10,649 nt of DNA from a bacterium (GTDB lineage: Bacteria > UBP15 > UBA6099). The stretch is taken from NCBI GenBank assembly GCA_029573925.1, contig JAKQBV010000291.1, forward strand, positions 1-10,649. Direction: 5' to 3'. Shown here in pieces: positions 1 through 7,495 of the stretch. The notes below the pieces were generated by a model that saw only the letters and a list, made by a program, of their open reading frames with translations, was not told the DNA's origin and searched no databases. Both the position numbers and the translations under genes were made by a program. The first letter of the stretch is position 1; every line of letters begins with the position of its first letter.

Positions 1-527
1 AAACTGCCATGAGCGAAACGGGCTTCCGGGGCCTTCACCGGCAGCGCGGTCAGAGAGTATTGAATGCCGTCGATTCTGGACCAGTCCCCGCCCTCGAACG
101 CAATGTTGCCCACCGCCGACACCCCGCTCTCCGTCGAGATGATTCCGTCCAAGCTCGCTTCGAGCTTATTGACCCGGTGAGCGTTGTCACGGTAACTGAG
201 AGAAAAACCGTTCAGAAGCATTGTCGAATCCGCCGCCGCCGCATTCTGGGAAATGTCGCGCCGCTTCATCTCCGCCGGTTTTCCTTTGTATTGAGATTTC
301 TTGACGAGATGGCCGAGGTCGGTGGTGAAGAACTGCTTTAGATTCAATTCGCCGATATAGTCTTTAACGGCCTCGTTCATTCTTCCGAAGAATCCGGGGT
401 CGCGCTGGTCATAGTAGATCGGAGTCCTGCCGCCCCAGTCCGCCAATGTCAACGCGAGCAGAACTATCGCCAAACATACGGCCAGATATATGGCGACCGA
501 CTTAATAATCTTTTTTACTATCTTCAT
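1..527 (-). CDS. Membrane-anchored protein of unknown function (C-terminus cut by window edge)
   Basis: This open frame runs from an ATG at 527 to the window edge without a stop, giving 175 visible codons. A strong Shine-Dalgarno (GGAGGA, 531-536) sits just upstream. Residues 1-29 (start MKIVKKIIKSVAIYLAV) are a lysine-rich tip followed by a hydrophobic stretch, so either an uncleaved N-terminal membrane anchor or a signal peptide. The rest is soluble, with no cysteine motif or catalytic signature I recognise. From about residue 100 on, alternating hydrophobic/polar stretches (e.g. NGFSLSYRDN, GNIAFEGGDW) suggest beta-strands. An AsmA-like or similar envelope beta-protein is possible, but this is only an impression of texture. 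The gene begins 37 bases after the stop of the NtrC-family regulator and is probably its operon partner, perhaps a target or accessory of the two-component system. That it is a real gene is well supported; its function is unknown. Confidence 0.8.
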   Translation of the reverse strand, partial: MKIVKKIIKSVAIYLAVCLAIVLLALTLADWGGRTPIYYDQRDPGFFGRMNEAVKDYIGELNLKQFFTTDLGHLVKKSQYKGKPAEMKRRDISQNAAAADSTMLLNGFSLSYRDNAHRVNKLEASLDGIISTESGVSAVGNIAFEGGDWSRIDGIQYSLTALPVKAPEARFAHGS

Positions 528-564
528 TTTTCCTCCGGGGAGATATGGGATGCGACCCGCAGTT

Positions 565-1953
565 TCAATCCTCTATACCGTACTGCTTTAGTTTGTAGAA
601 GAGAGACCTGCGGGATATTTCCAGCAGACCGGCGGCGGCGTCCCTGTTTCCGCCTGACTGCTTCAGAGCTTTCAAAATCAACTCTTTTTCCACCGCTTCC
701 GTCACGCGGGGAAGCGCGCGTTTAATCGATATTTCCTCTTCCGCCGCCGAGATTGCGGCGGAGTGTATCTGGGTGTTCACAGCGCCCTTCAGTTCCTCGG
801 GAAGCTCATCCGCTTGAATCTCTCCGCCTTCGCTCATCAGGCAGCAGCGCTCCGCCACATTCTGCAACTCGCGCACGTTGCCCGGCCAGTCGTAGTTAAT
901 CAAGGCGTTCATCGCCGCCGTAGAAAAACTCTTCAGGCTTATGCTGTTGTGTCGGCATGAAACATCCAGAAAATGGCGGACAAGCAGCGGAATGTCCTCC
1001 CGCCTGTCCCGAAGCGGCGGCAAGTGAATAGGCAGCACATTGACCCTAAAATATAAATCTTTTCTGAAAGCGCCCGATTCAACAGCAGCCGCCAAATCAA
1101 TATTGGTGGCGGCTACCACCCGCGCCTCCGCCTTGCGCACCCTGTTCTCCCCTATCCTGCTGTACTCGCCGTCCTGCAGGGCGCGGAGCAGTTTTGCCTG
1201 CGCGCCGTGAGACATTTCGCTGATCTCATCGAGAAAAATCGTTCCGTCCGACGCCTCCTCGAACCTGCCGGACTTGTCCTGCCGGGCGTCAGTGAAAGCG
1301 CCTCGCGCGTGTCCGAACAACTCGCTTTCGAGCAGCGTCTGAGGTATCGCCGCGCAGTTCACCGCCACAAACGGCCTGTCCGCCCTCGAACTGTTATAGT
1401 GGATGGCGCGCGCGACAAGTTCCTTTCCTGTCCCCGTCTCCCCGGTTATCAGCGCCACGCTGTTCGCTTCAGCTATCCGCTCGATTCTCTCGAAAACGTT
1501 CTTCATCGCCCGGCTTTTCGCAATTATCTCGCTGAAAACGTACTTGCTTTCGACCTCGCGGCGCAGAAGCCGGTTTTCCTCGACCAGCTTTCTTGTTTCG
1601 AGCGTTTTCTCAACGGCGTTTCTCAATTCTTCAAGTTTGAACGGTTTGCGGATATAATCCGCCGCGCCTCTTTTGAGCGCATGGATGGCGTCGTCCATGT
1701 CGGCGAACGCCGTTATCATTATCACGGCGGTTTCCGGGCTGATTTCTTTGATGGCGTCGAGCGCCTCAAGCCCAGTCATTCCGGGCATCTTGACGTCTGT
1801 TATCACAAGGTCGTATATGACGTCGCGGAACCTATCGACGCCCGCGCGCCCGTCCTCGGCGACATCCACCGCATATCCGTGCGCTTCGAGGCTGGCGCGA
1901 AGCATGTTGCGGATGTTTTCTTTGTCGTCTATCACCAGAATCCGAATTTTCAT
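565..1953 (-). CDS. NtrC-family sigma-54-dependent response regulator (REC-AAA+-Fis HTH)
   Basis: This 462-residue protein has the full NtrC layout. The receiver domain (about 1-120) has the acidic pair D9/D10, phospho-acceptor D53 (ITDVKMPG), T81 and K103. The AAA+ domain (about 140-375) has Walker A GETGTGKE (171-178), a sigma-54 contact loop reading GAFTDA (218-223) and Walker B GTIFLDEI (237-244). The C-terminal Fis-type helix-turn-helix (about 420-460) is preceded by the typical 'GGNRDAAAGLL' motif. In this family, phosphorylation by the partner kinase drives assembly of an ATPase that remodels sigma-54 RNA polymerase at distant enhancers. The kinase gene lies 60 bases upstream on the same strand, so it is almost certainly the partner. 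The start is ATG 1953; only a weak SD (GGCGGAC) is visible. The contact loop has D where GAFTGA has the second G, a variant that also occurs in nature. The targets cannot be read here; the downstream membrane protein and the upstream GH31 gene are candidates by position only. Confidence 0.95.
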   Translation of the reverse strand: MKIRILVIDDKENIRNMLRASLEAHGYAVDVAEDGRAGVDRFRDVIYDLVITDVKMPGMTGLEALDAIKEISPETAVIMITAFADMDDAIHALKRGAADYIRKPFKLEELRNAVEKTLETRKLVEENRLLRREVESKYVFSEIIAKSRAMKNVFERIERIAEANSVALITGETGTGKELVARAIHYNSSRADRPFVAVNCAAIPQTLLESELFGHARGAFTDARQDKSGRFEEASDGTIFLDEISEMSHGAQAKLLRALQDGEYSRIGENRVRKAEARVVAATNIDLAAAVESGAFRKDLYFRVNVLPIHLPPLRDRREDIPLLVRHFLDVSCRHNSISLKSFSTAAMNALINYDWPGNVRELQNVAERCCLMSEGGEIQADELPEELKGAVNTQIHSAAISAAEEEISIKRALPRVTEAVEKELILKALKQSGGNRDAAAGLLEISRRSLFYKLKQYGIED

Positions 1954-1968
1954 ATATGTCCGCCGCGC

Positions 1969-1980
1969 CGTCGCGCGACG
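1969..1980. repeat. 12-bp perfect palindrome between kinase and regulator genes
   Basis: CGTCGCGCGACG reads identically on both strands. It lies in the 60-base gap between the kinase stop and the regulator start, about 16 bases before the ATG. It could be a short protein-binding site or a local RNA fold affecting regulator translation. In GC-rich DNA a 12-mer palindrome can also arise by chance. Confidence 0.3.
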
Positions 1981-2013
1981 CCTCTTTCGGTTGTTGTGTC
2001 AGACTTCCGAATT

Positions 2014-3789
2014 CTAACAGCCCGCGCCCTTGAGAGGAAGCGAGAATGAAAACACTGTGCCTGAAGCGGACGATTCAAGTTCGAGCCGTCCGCCATGTTT
2101 TTCGACGATGCGGTACGCTATAGAGAGACCGAGTCCGGTTCCGACCCCCGGCGGCTTGGTCGTAAAAAAAGGATCGAAAATCTTATCTTTTATATGCGCA
2201 GGAACGCCGGGGCCTTCGTCGCGGACGCTAATCAGAACCCTGTCTGGAGCCAGCGCGCCTTCAACCCGTATCCTGCCGCCGCCGTTCATTGCCTGAGCCG
2301 CGTTCATTATAAGGTTCATAAAGACCTGCTGTATCTCTTTCGGATGGCATTCGATGAGAGGGATGTCCGGCGCGAACTTGCTGATTATTTCGACGCGGGT
2401 GAACGCCTTGTGAGCGGAAACCGTTCTGATGGCGGCGTCGCAAAGCTCGCGGATGTCCGCCGGTTTAAGCTCGTCGCCGGAAGGGCGAGAGAACTCCAGC
2501 AGGTCGCTGATGATGCGGACAATGAAGTCAGCCTCGCGCTCTATTTCAGAGGCGAAACGCAAGTGTTCCTCGCGGGAGTGGGCATTTTCCTGAATCATCT
2601 GAGCGTAGCCCGATATGGCGCTGAGGGGGTTGCCGATTTCGTGCGCGACCCCTGCGGCAAGCTCGCCGATGGCGGCCAGTTTTCCGGACTGAATGAGTTG
2701 GGCCTGCCTGCGCTCAAGTTCGCCCGCTCTATCTAGCAGAGACCTAGTCATGTCGTTGAACGCGCCGGAAAGCTCGCCGATTTCATCTTCCCTGCCGCCG
2801 TCCGGAGCGCGGGCATCCAGCCTGCCTTCGGAGACTTCTCTGACGGTTTTCATGAGTTCGCCGAGAGGGCCGAATATGCGCTTGGCGGTGAGGAGTCCGA
2901 GCGCTAGCGCGAGCGCCAGACCCAGCATCGACGCGGCGGCGAGAGCCGCAAGGGCTTCGCGCTCCGCCCGCTGGATATCGGACGCCCCGCGCGCGATCGC
3001 CTGTTCGGCCACCACCCTCCCGGCGGCGTCTTTCAGTTCAATTGTCTTTATGAAGTAAGGTTTTCCGCCGAGGCGCAGACGAGACCGGCTGTTCTGGGCG
3101 TCGGGAGCAGACACCGCGCCCGCCAGAGCCGCGGACTCTTCAGTCGTAAGCGCCCCGAACGATATCGAGCCAGCGGCCCCTCTGCCCCGCCTCAATAACA
3201 GGTAATCCGTCCCCGTGGCAAGCTTGATTTCACCGGCGAAAGCGTCGTCGAGCACATGCCCGACTCTCACGTATCCAGCCTTGGCTCCGTTTAGATAAAA
3301 CGCCTCTATCGCCTCGACGCACACCACTTCAGGCAGACATACGGCGACGCCCGCCGACCGTTTGCCGGCCGCCGCCGACGGGAACAGCGGATCAAGGAAA
3401 GCAGGCTCCCCTGTCATGTCTCCCGCCCAGTCGGGAGCGGCGTGCGCGGTCGCCGCGCCGTCCAAATCCAGCGTCGCCAGCAGGTCAGCGTCGAACCCGG
3501 CTGCCTTAAGTCTTTTGAGGTATGCGGCGAGAGCGTCCGCGTCCGAGGCCAGTTCGGGCGAAGCGCCGATGTCCCGCGCGATGAAACGCGCCGTCAGTTC
3601 GGCCCTGCCGACCCTCTCGGCGATCTTCAGCCTGACCGCCTCTCCGCCCGCCGCTATCTCCTCGAACGCCATCTGCGAAAAATTGCGTTTAAGCAAATAC
3701 ATCCACGCGGCGGTCGAACAGCCGAGGGCCAGAACGACGATTGAGACGATAGCCGCCACCATGCGCCGGGCGATGCTCCTGCTCCTCAA
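2014..3789 (-). CDS. Membrane sensor histidine kinase, NtrB-like (TM-periplasmic-TM-HAMP-HisKA-HATPase)
   Basis: This 591-residue kinase has TM1 at about 11-33, an extracytoplasmic sensor region at about 34-278, TM2 at about 281-302 and HAMP at about 303-355. HisKA contains the H-box HEIGNPLS with phospho-acceptor H383. The ATPase domain shows the N-box (MNLIMNAAQAM, N492/N496), G1 (DEGPG 524-528), F-box (FDPFFTT 538-544) and G2 (GTGLGLS 550-556). It should autophosphorylate on H383 and pass the phosphate to the adjacent NtrC-type regulator. The sensor region is not one I can name; a Cache-like fold is plausible from its length and position. It holds two close cysteines (C151, C157). The start chosen is TTG at 3789, whose TTGA overlaps the tilS stop, with a GGAGAGGGGG Shine-Dalgarno 7 bases upstream. 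An ATG nine codons in (3762) is the alternative but would shorten the N-terminal cytoplasmic tip. The ligand is unknown. Confidence 0.93.
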   Translation of the reverse strand: MRSRSIARRMVAAIVSIVVLALGCSTAAWMYLLKRNFSQMAFEEIAAGGEAVRLKIAERVGRAELTARFIARDIGASPELASDADALAAYLKRLKAAGFDADLLATLDLDGAATAHAAPDWAGDMTGEPAFLDPLFPSAAAGKRSAGVAVCLPEVVCVEAIEAFYLNGAKAGYVRVGHVLDDAFAGEIKLATGTDYLLLRRGRGAAGSISFGALTTEESAALAGAVSAPDAQNSRSRLRLGGKPYFIKTIELKDAAGRVVAEQAIARGASDIQRAEREALAALAAASMLGLALALALGLLTAKRIFGPLGELMKTVREVSEGRLDARAPDGGREDEIGELSGAFNDMTRSLLDRAGELERRQAQLIQSGKLAAIGELAAGVAHEIGNPLSAISGYAQMIQENAHSREEHLRFASEIEREADFIVRIISDLLEFSRPSGDELKPADIRELCDAAIRTVSAHKAFTRVEIISKFAPDIPLIECHPKEIQQVFMNLIMNAAQAMNGGGRIRVEGALAPDRVLISVRDEGPGVPAHIKDKIFDPFFTTKPPGVGTGLGLSIAYRIVEKHGGRLELESSASGTVFSFSLPLKGAGC

Positions 3790-5222
3790 TCAGACGCCCC
3801 CTCTCCGAGCGGCCGCGCCGATATCCTCATAACTCGAAGCGTGTGTCCGCCCACCCTGTAGCGGTGGCTTATCCTGTGGCCGACCACCCACGCTATGCCT
3901 CCGGACGCCGTCAGCAACGCCGCCGTTTCCCTCTCCGCGCGGTCCACCTTGGCGTCAATGAAAAAGTCCGACAATTTTTTTTCGCTTTTCATTCCGAGCG
4001 GCTGGAAGACATCGCCCGGCTCCCTGCGCCTAGCGACCAGTTCGTCGCCTAGCGCGTCCGCGTCGAGATATGCTGTGAAAGGATTGTCGTTGGCCGCCAT
4101 CCTCGGCGCGGGCGACATCTCTCTGAACTCAAGCTCTATCCCGAATTCCGGGAGGGCGACTATTCCGGGAGCCGCCTTGAAAGCTCGCGGGCTTGAGACC
4201 TGCGCTCCGCTCTGCTGCGGCCCGGAAACAATCTCCACCGAATCATATTTTTTCAACATGCGCGCGCCGCCGGGCAGCGCCGTCTCCGCGCCCGTCCCCG
4301 GAGACACGCAAGACCGGGTCATCGCCTCGATGTGAGAGTTCTCTATTCTCCACGCCAAGCCGCCCAAAACAGAGGCGGCTGAGTTGCGCAGCACGCGTCG
4401 CAACAGCGGCTCCGGAAGCCCCGCAAGAGAGTCCCGTCTGTACGAGACGCGGCCCGGCCCCCGCTCTATCAGAGCGTCCGCCGCCGCAGCCCCCGCTATC
4501 ATCTCCAGCAGGTCGATGTCGTCCCTCAGCAGATCGGCGAACTTCACTATGTTTTCACGCGCGCGCGGGTTAAACTCGGACTCTATGAGGGGCAGCAACG
4601 AAAGGCGCATCCTGTTCCTCGTGTGCCGCATGTCGGCGTTCGACGAATCCGTCCTGAAAGCAAGCCCGGACTCCGCGCAGAAAGATTCGATTTCCGCTCT
4701 CGAACAATAAAGCAGCGGCCGGACGAACGAGCCGGAGACCGGGCGCATGGCGGCCACCCCCGACGGTGACGAACCCCTAAGCAATCGCATCAGCGACGTC
4801 TCAGCTTGGTCGTCGGCGTTGTGCGCGAGCGCTATTCGCGACGCTGACTTCACTCTCGCCGCCCGCGTCAGAAACGCCCTTCTCATCTCCCGAAGGTCCG
4901 CCTCGCGGGAGCCTGTGCCCGCGCTTTCCATCAGTTCGGGGTCCAACCTTCCGCTGATGAAATCCAGCCCCATCTCTTCCGCCATGCCCTCCACGAAACG
5001 CTCGTCGGCGTCCGACTCCTCGCCCCGTGTGGAATGGTTGTAATGGGCTACCACAATCGAAATCTTCAGCGCGGTAGCAAGCCCGCTAAGCGCGTTCAGC
5101 ATGCATACCGAATCCGCCCCGCCGGAAACAGCCGCCAGAACCCTGCCTCCGGCAGACGGAAACAATCCCTTTTCCCGGTTCAAGTCGATTATTCTTTTCT
5201 CAATCAGTTCGCGAGCGGTCAT
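3786..5222 (-). CDS. tilS: tRNA(Ile)-lysidine synthetase TilS
   Basis: TilS uses ATP and lysine to convert the wobble C34 of tRNA-Ile(CAU) to lysidine, so that the tRNA reads AUA as isoleucine; it is normally essential. The protein is about 478 residues from the ATG. It shows the N-type PP-loop SGGADS (33-38), the family motif HNADDQAET (134-142), RNRMR (202-206) and a full C-terminal TilS substrate-binding domain (KKLSDFFIDAKVDRAERE, about 415-432, then WVVGHRISHRY). Length and domain order are normal for long-form TilS. The start is either ATG 5222 or an in-frame TTG at 5237; neither has a good Shine-Dalgarno, and ATG is preferred. The stop overlaps the kinase start (TTGA), implying translational coupling of a housekeeping gene to a two-component system. 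A run of eight As in the coding strand (around 3974-3981) is a possible slippage site but the frame is intact. Confidence 0.95.
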   Translation of the reverse strand: MTARELIEKRIIDLNREKGLFPSAGGRVLAAVSGGADSVCMLNALSGLATALKISIVVAHYNHSTRGEESDADERFVEGMAEEMGLDFISGRLDPELMESAGTGSREADLREMRRAFLTRAARVKSASRIALAHNADDQAETSLMRLLRGSSPSGVAAMRPVSGSFVRPLLYCSRAEIESFCAESGLAFRTDSSNADMRHTRNRMRLSLLPLIESEFNPRARENIVKFADLLRDDIDLLEMIAGAAAADALIERGPGRVSYRRDSLAGLPEPLLRRVLRNSAASVLGGLAWRIENSHIEAMTRSCVSPGTGAETALPGGARMLKKYDSVEIVSGPQQSGAQVSSPRAFKAAPGIVALPEFGIELEFREMSPAPRMAANDNPFTAYLDADALGDELVARRREPGDVFQPLGMKSEKKLSDFFIDAKVDRAERETAALLTASGGIAWVVGHRISHRYRVGGHTLRVMRISARPLGEGASD

Positions 5223-5268
5223 GCGGCAACCAATCAAAACGCGCGGATAATCAGCGCAGGTTTTCTCA

Positions 5269-5297
5269 ATTATATACGAACAAGGCTGATGACGGAA
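5269..5297 (-). promoter_or_regulatory. Candidate sigma-70 promoter for tilS operon
   Basis: On the minus strand a perfect TATAAT (5269-5274) stands 17 bases from a poor -35 (TTCCGT, 5292-5297) in the 94-base gap between the GH31 stop and the tilS ATG. The predicted transcript would start near 5262, giving a leader of about 40 bases. The -10 is good and the -35 weak, so this may be real or merely an AT-rich patch. Confidence 0.35.
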
Positions 5298-5316
5298 CGA
5301 GTTGGAAAGACGCTGT

Positions 5317-7377
5317 TCAGCGGGAAAGGATGTCCCTGATTTCAGCGATGACTTCCGGCAAGGCTCCGGCTCTGACGAAAACCGCCGGGTCGCCCACAGG
5401 GGCGGCGGCCTCGATAGAACTTCTGCCCTCGAAAATCTCCCCTGTCGATATCCGTTCCCAATTCCCGAACGGAAGATGAACTTCGACGGTTGAAGCGCCT
5501 TTGGCCGTCACGGGAGCTATCAGAATGTCAGGGCCGAGCATCCACTGGCCGCTAGCGTCCACCGATTTTTCCCATTCCGGATCTATCAACACGGTGTGGT
5601 TTATGAGGGGCAGTCCGGTATTGAGCGCGGTCTCGGAAAGCTGTTTCAGGTAAGGGAGAAGCGCGCGGTGAACCAGAGCGAACTTTCTGAAATGCGACAG
5701 AGTTTCCTCGTCGGTGTCGAACCTGTGATTCTTGAATTTCTGGAGTCCGCAGTGAGTTCGCATGACGGGTGTGAAAGCGCCAAGCTCCGTCCATCGCAAG
5801 AAAAGTTCCTTCTCGCTGGGGCCGCCGGAAAACCCGGCGATGTCGTGAGAGAAAAATGGGATGCCGCTCAGCCCGGCTGTCAGGCCCGCAGTGACGACGG
5901 TAGGAAACCCGTCGCCCTCGTGCCATTCCGCCTCTTGGTCTCCCGCCCAAACCACCTGAGCCACAGGCCGCTCGTATGTGTAGCCCGACCTAGTGAGCAT
6001 GACGAAATCCCCGTCCGGATACGCCTCTTCGAGCGCCTCCCGGTTTATCTTGTGCCACTGGGTGGCGTAGAGATTGTGGAACAGCCGCGCGTCGCCGTCG
6101 TACAGGCGGGCGTCGTACGGGAGCCATTCCCCGAAATCTGCCATCCATCCGCTGATGCCCATGTCAGTCGCGGCCTTAGCGTATTCCTTGAAATAGTCCG
6201 CAGCCCCCGGATTCGTCACGTCTATCAGCCCGCCCTTGAACGTGATTATCTGGAACACATAAGGCTCTCCGTCCGCATTTTTCACAAGATAGCCTTTGTC
6301 CGCCATTTCTTGGAAATGCTTGTTTTCTTCAATCACGAACGGGTTGAAATAAGCCAGAAAGCGGACGCCCTTGCTGTTGAACTCCGCGATTTTCTCTTTG
6401 AGTCCGGGGTAATACTCCTCGTCGTGGAACCAACGGTAGTTGACGCCGTAGTTGCCGGCGCCGAAATGCCGCCTGCCCACCCAGTCCTGACTCCAGACGG
6501 CTGAAACCGGGATGCCCGCGTCGAGAGCCGACTCTACGCGGCGGGAGACCTCGTCCATGCCGCCCTGAGCCGAAATCCACACGCCCCCGAGCGCCCAGTC
6601 CGGAGGAGCAGCCGTCGCCCTGCCCGTCTCCGCAGTCAACTGCCTTACCACGTCCGCCGGGCGCGGCCCCCCAAACATCAGCATCGACACCCGCCTGTCG
6701 TCCCACACCTCCACCTTCCACATCCCCGGTTTTCCGCCGAAGTTGAACTCGATATACCCCGTGTTCTCCACCAGCAGCCCTCTGCCTTTTGCGGGGTCAA
6801 TCATATAAGGAATAGGGAAATAAGAGTCCGTCAGTTTTCCATGATAAGGCATAGTGGGTTTTTCAAATCTGCCGACGCCCTGTTCCTGAACCCAGATGGG
6901 AACCGCGCGGCCTTTCATGTCGATGAAATTGTATTGTTCCCCGAATCCCCAGTACCTGTCGTCCTCTGCGCCGGAGAAAATCAGTTCCACAGCGGAAACA
7001 GGAATCCCGTCCGCTATCTCCACAATGAGCCTCGCGTTGCCGGCCGCCGTGCGTTCCAGCCTTACTTCACCCGCGTCTGCTCCCTGAGATGTCGAAAGCT
7101 TAACCCCTCCACCGGCTGAGCCTGACATCACAAGATTCTCTTTGGCAAGGTTCTTTTTCGAGCGTTTGAAGAACCCGAACTGCATCGAGACGGACGGCTC
7201 GAACGTCTGAACGGAGACGGCGGCCAGAGAGAAATGAGAGCGTCCGCCGACAGTGAGGACCGCCGCTCCGCCATCGGTTAGATCCAGCCGGATGCCGTCC
7301 GCCGCACGCGCCGCAGAAACCGCGAGCGCCGCGAAAAATATTGTTGAAATAAAGATTGAGGTTTTCGTTGTTTTCAT
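5317..7377 (-). CDS. Exported glycoside hydrolase family 31 (alpha-glycosidase)
   Basis: This 686-residue protein has a Sec signal peptide (about 1-26, cleavage likely after SAARA), so it acts outside the cytoplasm. An N-terminal beta-rich domain (about 27-240) contains WGFGEQYNF (143-151) and EQGVGR (165-170). The (beta/alpha)8 barrel carries the GH31 catalytic aspartates: nucleophile D414 in WMADFGEW and acid/base D480 in WAGDQ. Later conserved barrel blocks are HDIAGF (511-516) and FTPVMRTH (535-542). A C-terminal beta domain follows. GH31 enzymes are retaining hydrolases that cleave alpha-linked glucosides, xylosides, galactosides or sulfoquinovosides. The overall layout resembles the YihQ clade. 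The Arg and Trp that YihQ uses to bind the sulfonate appear to be replaced here (Y310 and N313 by my by-eye alignment), so I call only the family. ATG 7377 has an AAGGAG Shine-Dalgarno 9 bases upstream. It lies upstream of tilS in the same direction and may be co-transcribed. Confidence 0.93.
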   Translation of the reverse strand: MKTTKTSIFISTIFFAALAVSAARAADGIRLDLTDGGAAVLTVGGRSHFSLAAVSVQTFEPSVSMQFGFFKRSKKNLAKENLVMSGSAGGGVKLSTSQGADAGEVRLERTAAGNARLIVEIADGIPVSAVELIFSGAEDDRYWGFGEQYNFIDMKGRAVPIWVQEQGVGRFEKPTMPYHGKLTDSYFPIPYMIDPAKGRGLLVENTGYIEFNFGGKPGMWKVEVWDDRRVSMLMFGGPRPADVVRQLTAETGRATAAPPDWALGGVWISAQGGMDEVSRRVESALDAGIPVSAVWSQDWVGRRHFGAGNYGVNYRWFHDEEYYPGLKEKIAEFNSKGVRFLAYFNPFVIEENKHFQEMADKGYLVKNADGEPYVFQIITFKGGLIDVTNPGAADYFKEYAKAATDMGISGWMADFGEWLPYDARLYDGDARLFHNLYATQWHKINREALEEAYPDGDFVMLTRSGYTYERPVAQVVWAGDQEAEWHEGDGFPTVVTAGLTAGLSGIPFFSHDIAGFSGGPSEKELFLRWTELGAFTPVMRTHCGLQKFKNHRFDTDEETLSHFRKFALVHRALLPYLKQLSETALNTGLPLINHTVLIDPEWEKSVDASGQWMLGPDILIAPVTAKGASTVEVHLPFGNWERISTGEIFEGRSSIEAAAPVGDPAVFVRAGALPEVIAEIRDILSR

Positions 7378-7390
7378 ACGCCCTGTCTCC

Positions 7391-7483
7391 TTAACAAGGA
7401 TTACATTTTATCTGTTTCTCCGCCCGCGCGCAAACATCACATTTGTCGGTTCTTACAACTCCATTTTTCATATCAATTTTCAT
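7391..7483 (-). CDS. Possible 30-residue Cys-rich small protein upstream of GH31 gene
   Basis: A short frame from ATG 7483 to TAA at 7391 would encode 30 residues ending in a C-x2-C-x8-C-x2-C pattern (CDVC...CNPC), spaced like a small zinc-binding knuckle. Its TAA overlaps the GH31 Shine-Dalgarno (TAAGGAG), an arrangement typical of translationally coupled genes. Against it: the ribosome-binding site is poor (only a GAAGAG-like stretch), the coding region is too short for codon statistics, and the frame stays open further upstream across the divergent TPR gene. An upstream ATG at 7549 would give 52 residues with six cysteines but has no visible ribosome-binding site. This is a candidate only; it could be a leader peptide or chance. 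Confidence 0.25.
   Translation of the reverse strand: MKIDMKNGVVRTDKCDVCARAEKQIKCNPC
7405..7433 (-). promoter_or_regulatory. Candidate promoter for GH31 gene
   Basis: On the minus strand TAAAAT (7405-7410) lies 17 bases from TTGCGC (7428-7433, three of six matches to TTGACA). The transcript would begin around 7398 and leave a leader of about 20 bases containing the Shine-Dalgarno. If the Cys-rich small ORF is real, this promoter lies inside it and the true start would be further upstream. Confidence 0.3.
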
Positions 7484-7495
7484 AAGCTCGCTCTT

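Noticed and set aside
9..341. 110-codon plus-strand open frame at the left edge
   Set aside because: It is opposite a minus-strand gene with a strong ribosome site and membrane anchor; Arg-rich composition is typical of a shadow frame.
1207..2049. 280-codon plus-strand open frame opposite the regulator gene
   Set aside because: It lies antisense to the complete NtrC-family gene, shows no domain or hydrophobic pattern, and long antisense frames are common in GC-rich coding DNA.
2095..2736. 213-codon plus-strand open frame opposite the kinase
   Set aside because: It is antisense to the conserved HisKA/ATPase region of the kinase, and its protein sequence has no family character.
5311..5322. 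Small CGCTG-TT-CAGCG hairpin at the GH31 stop codon as a terminator
   Set aside because: The loop is only 2 bases and no T-tract follows on the minus strand, so it does not look like an intrinsic terminator.
5596..6504. 302-codon plus-strand open frame opposite the GH31 gene
   Set aside because: It is fully antisense to the GH31 catalytic barrel, with no recognisable motif and no ribosome-binding context; a shadow frame.
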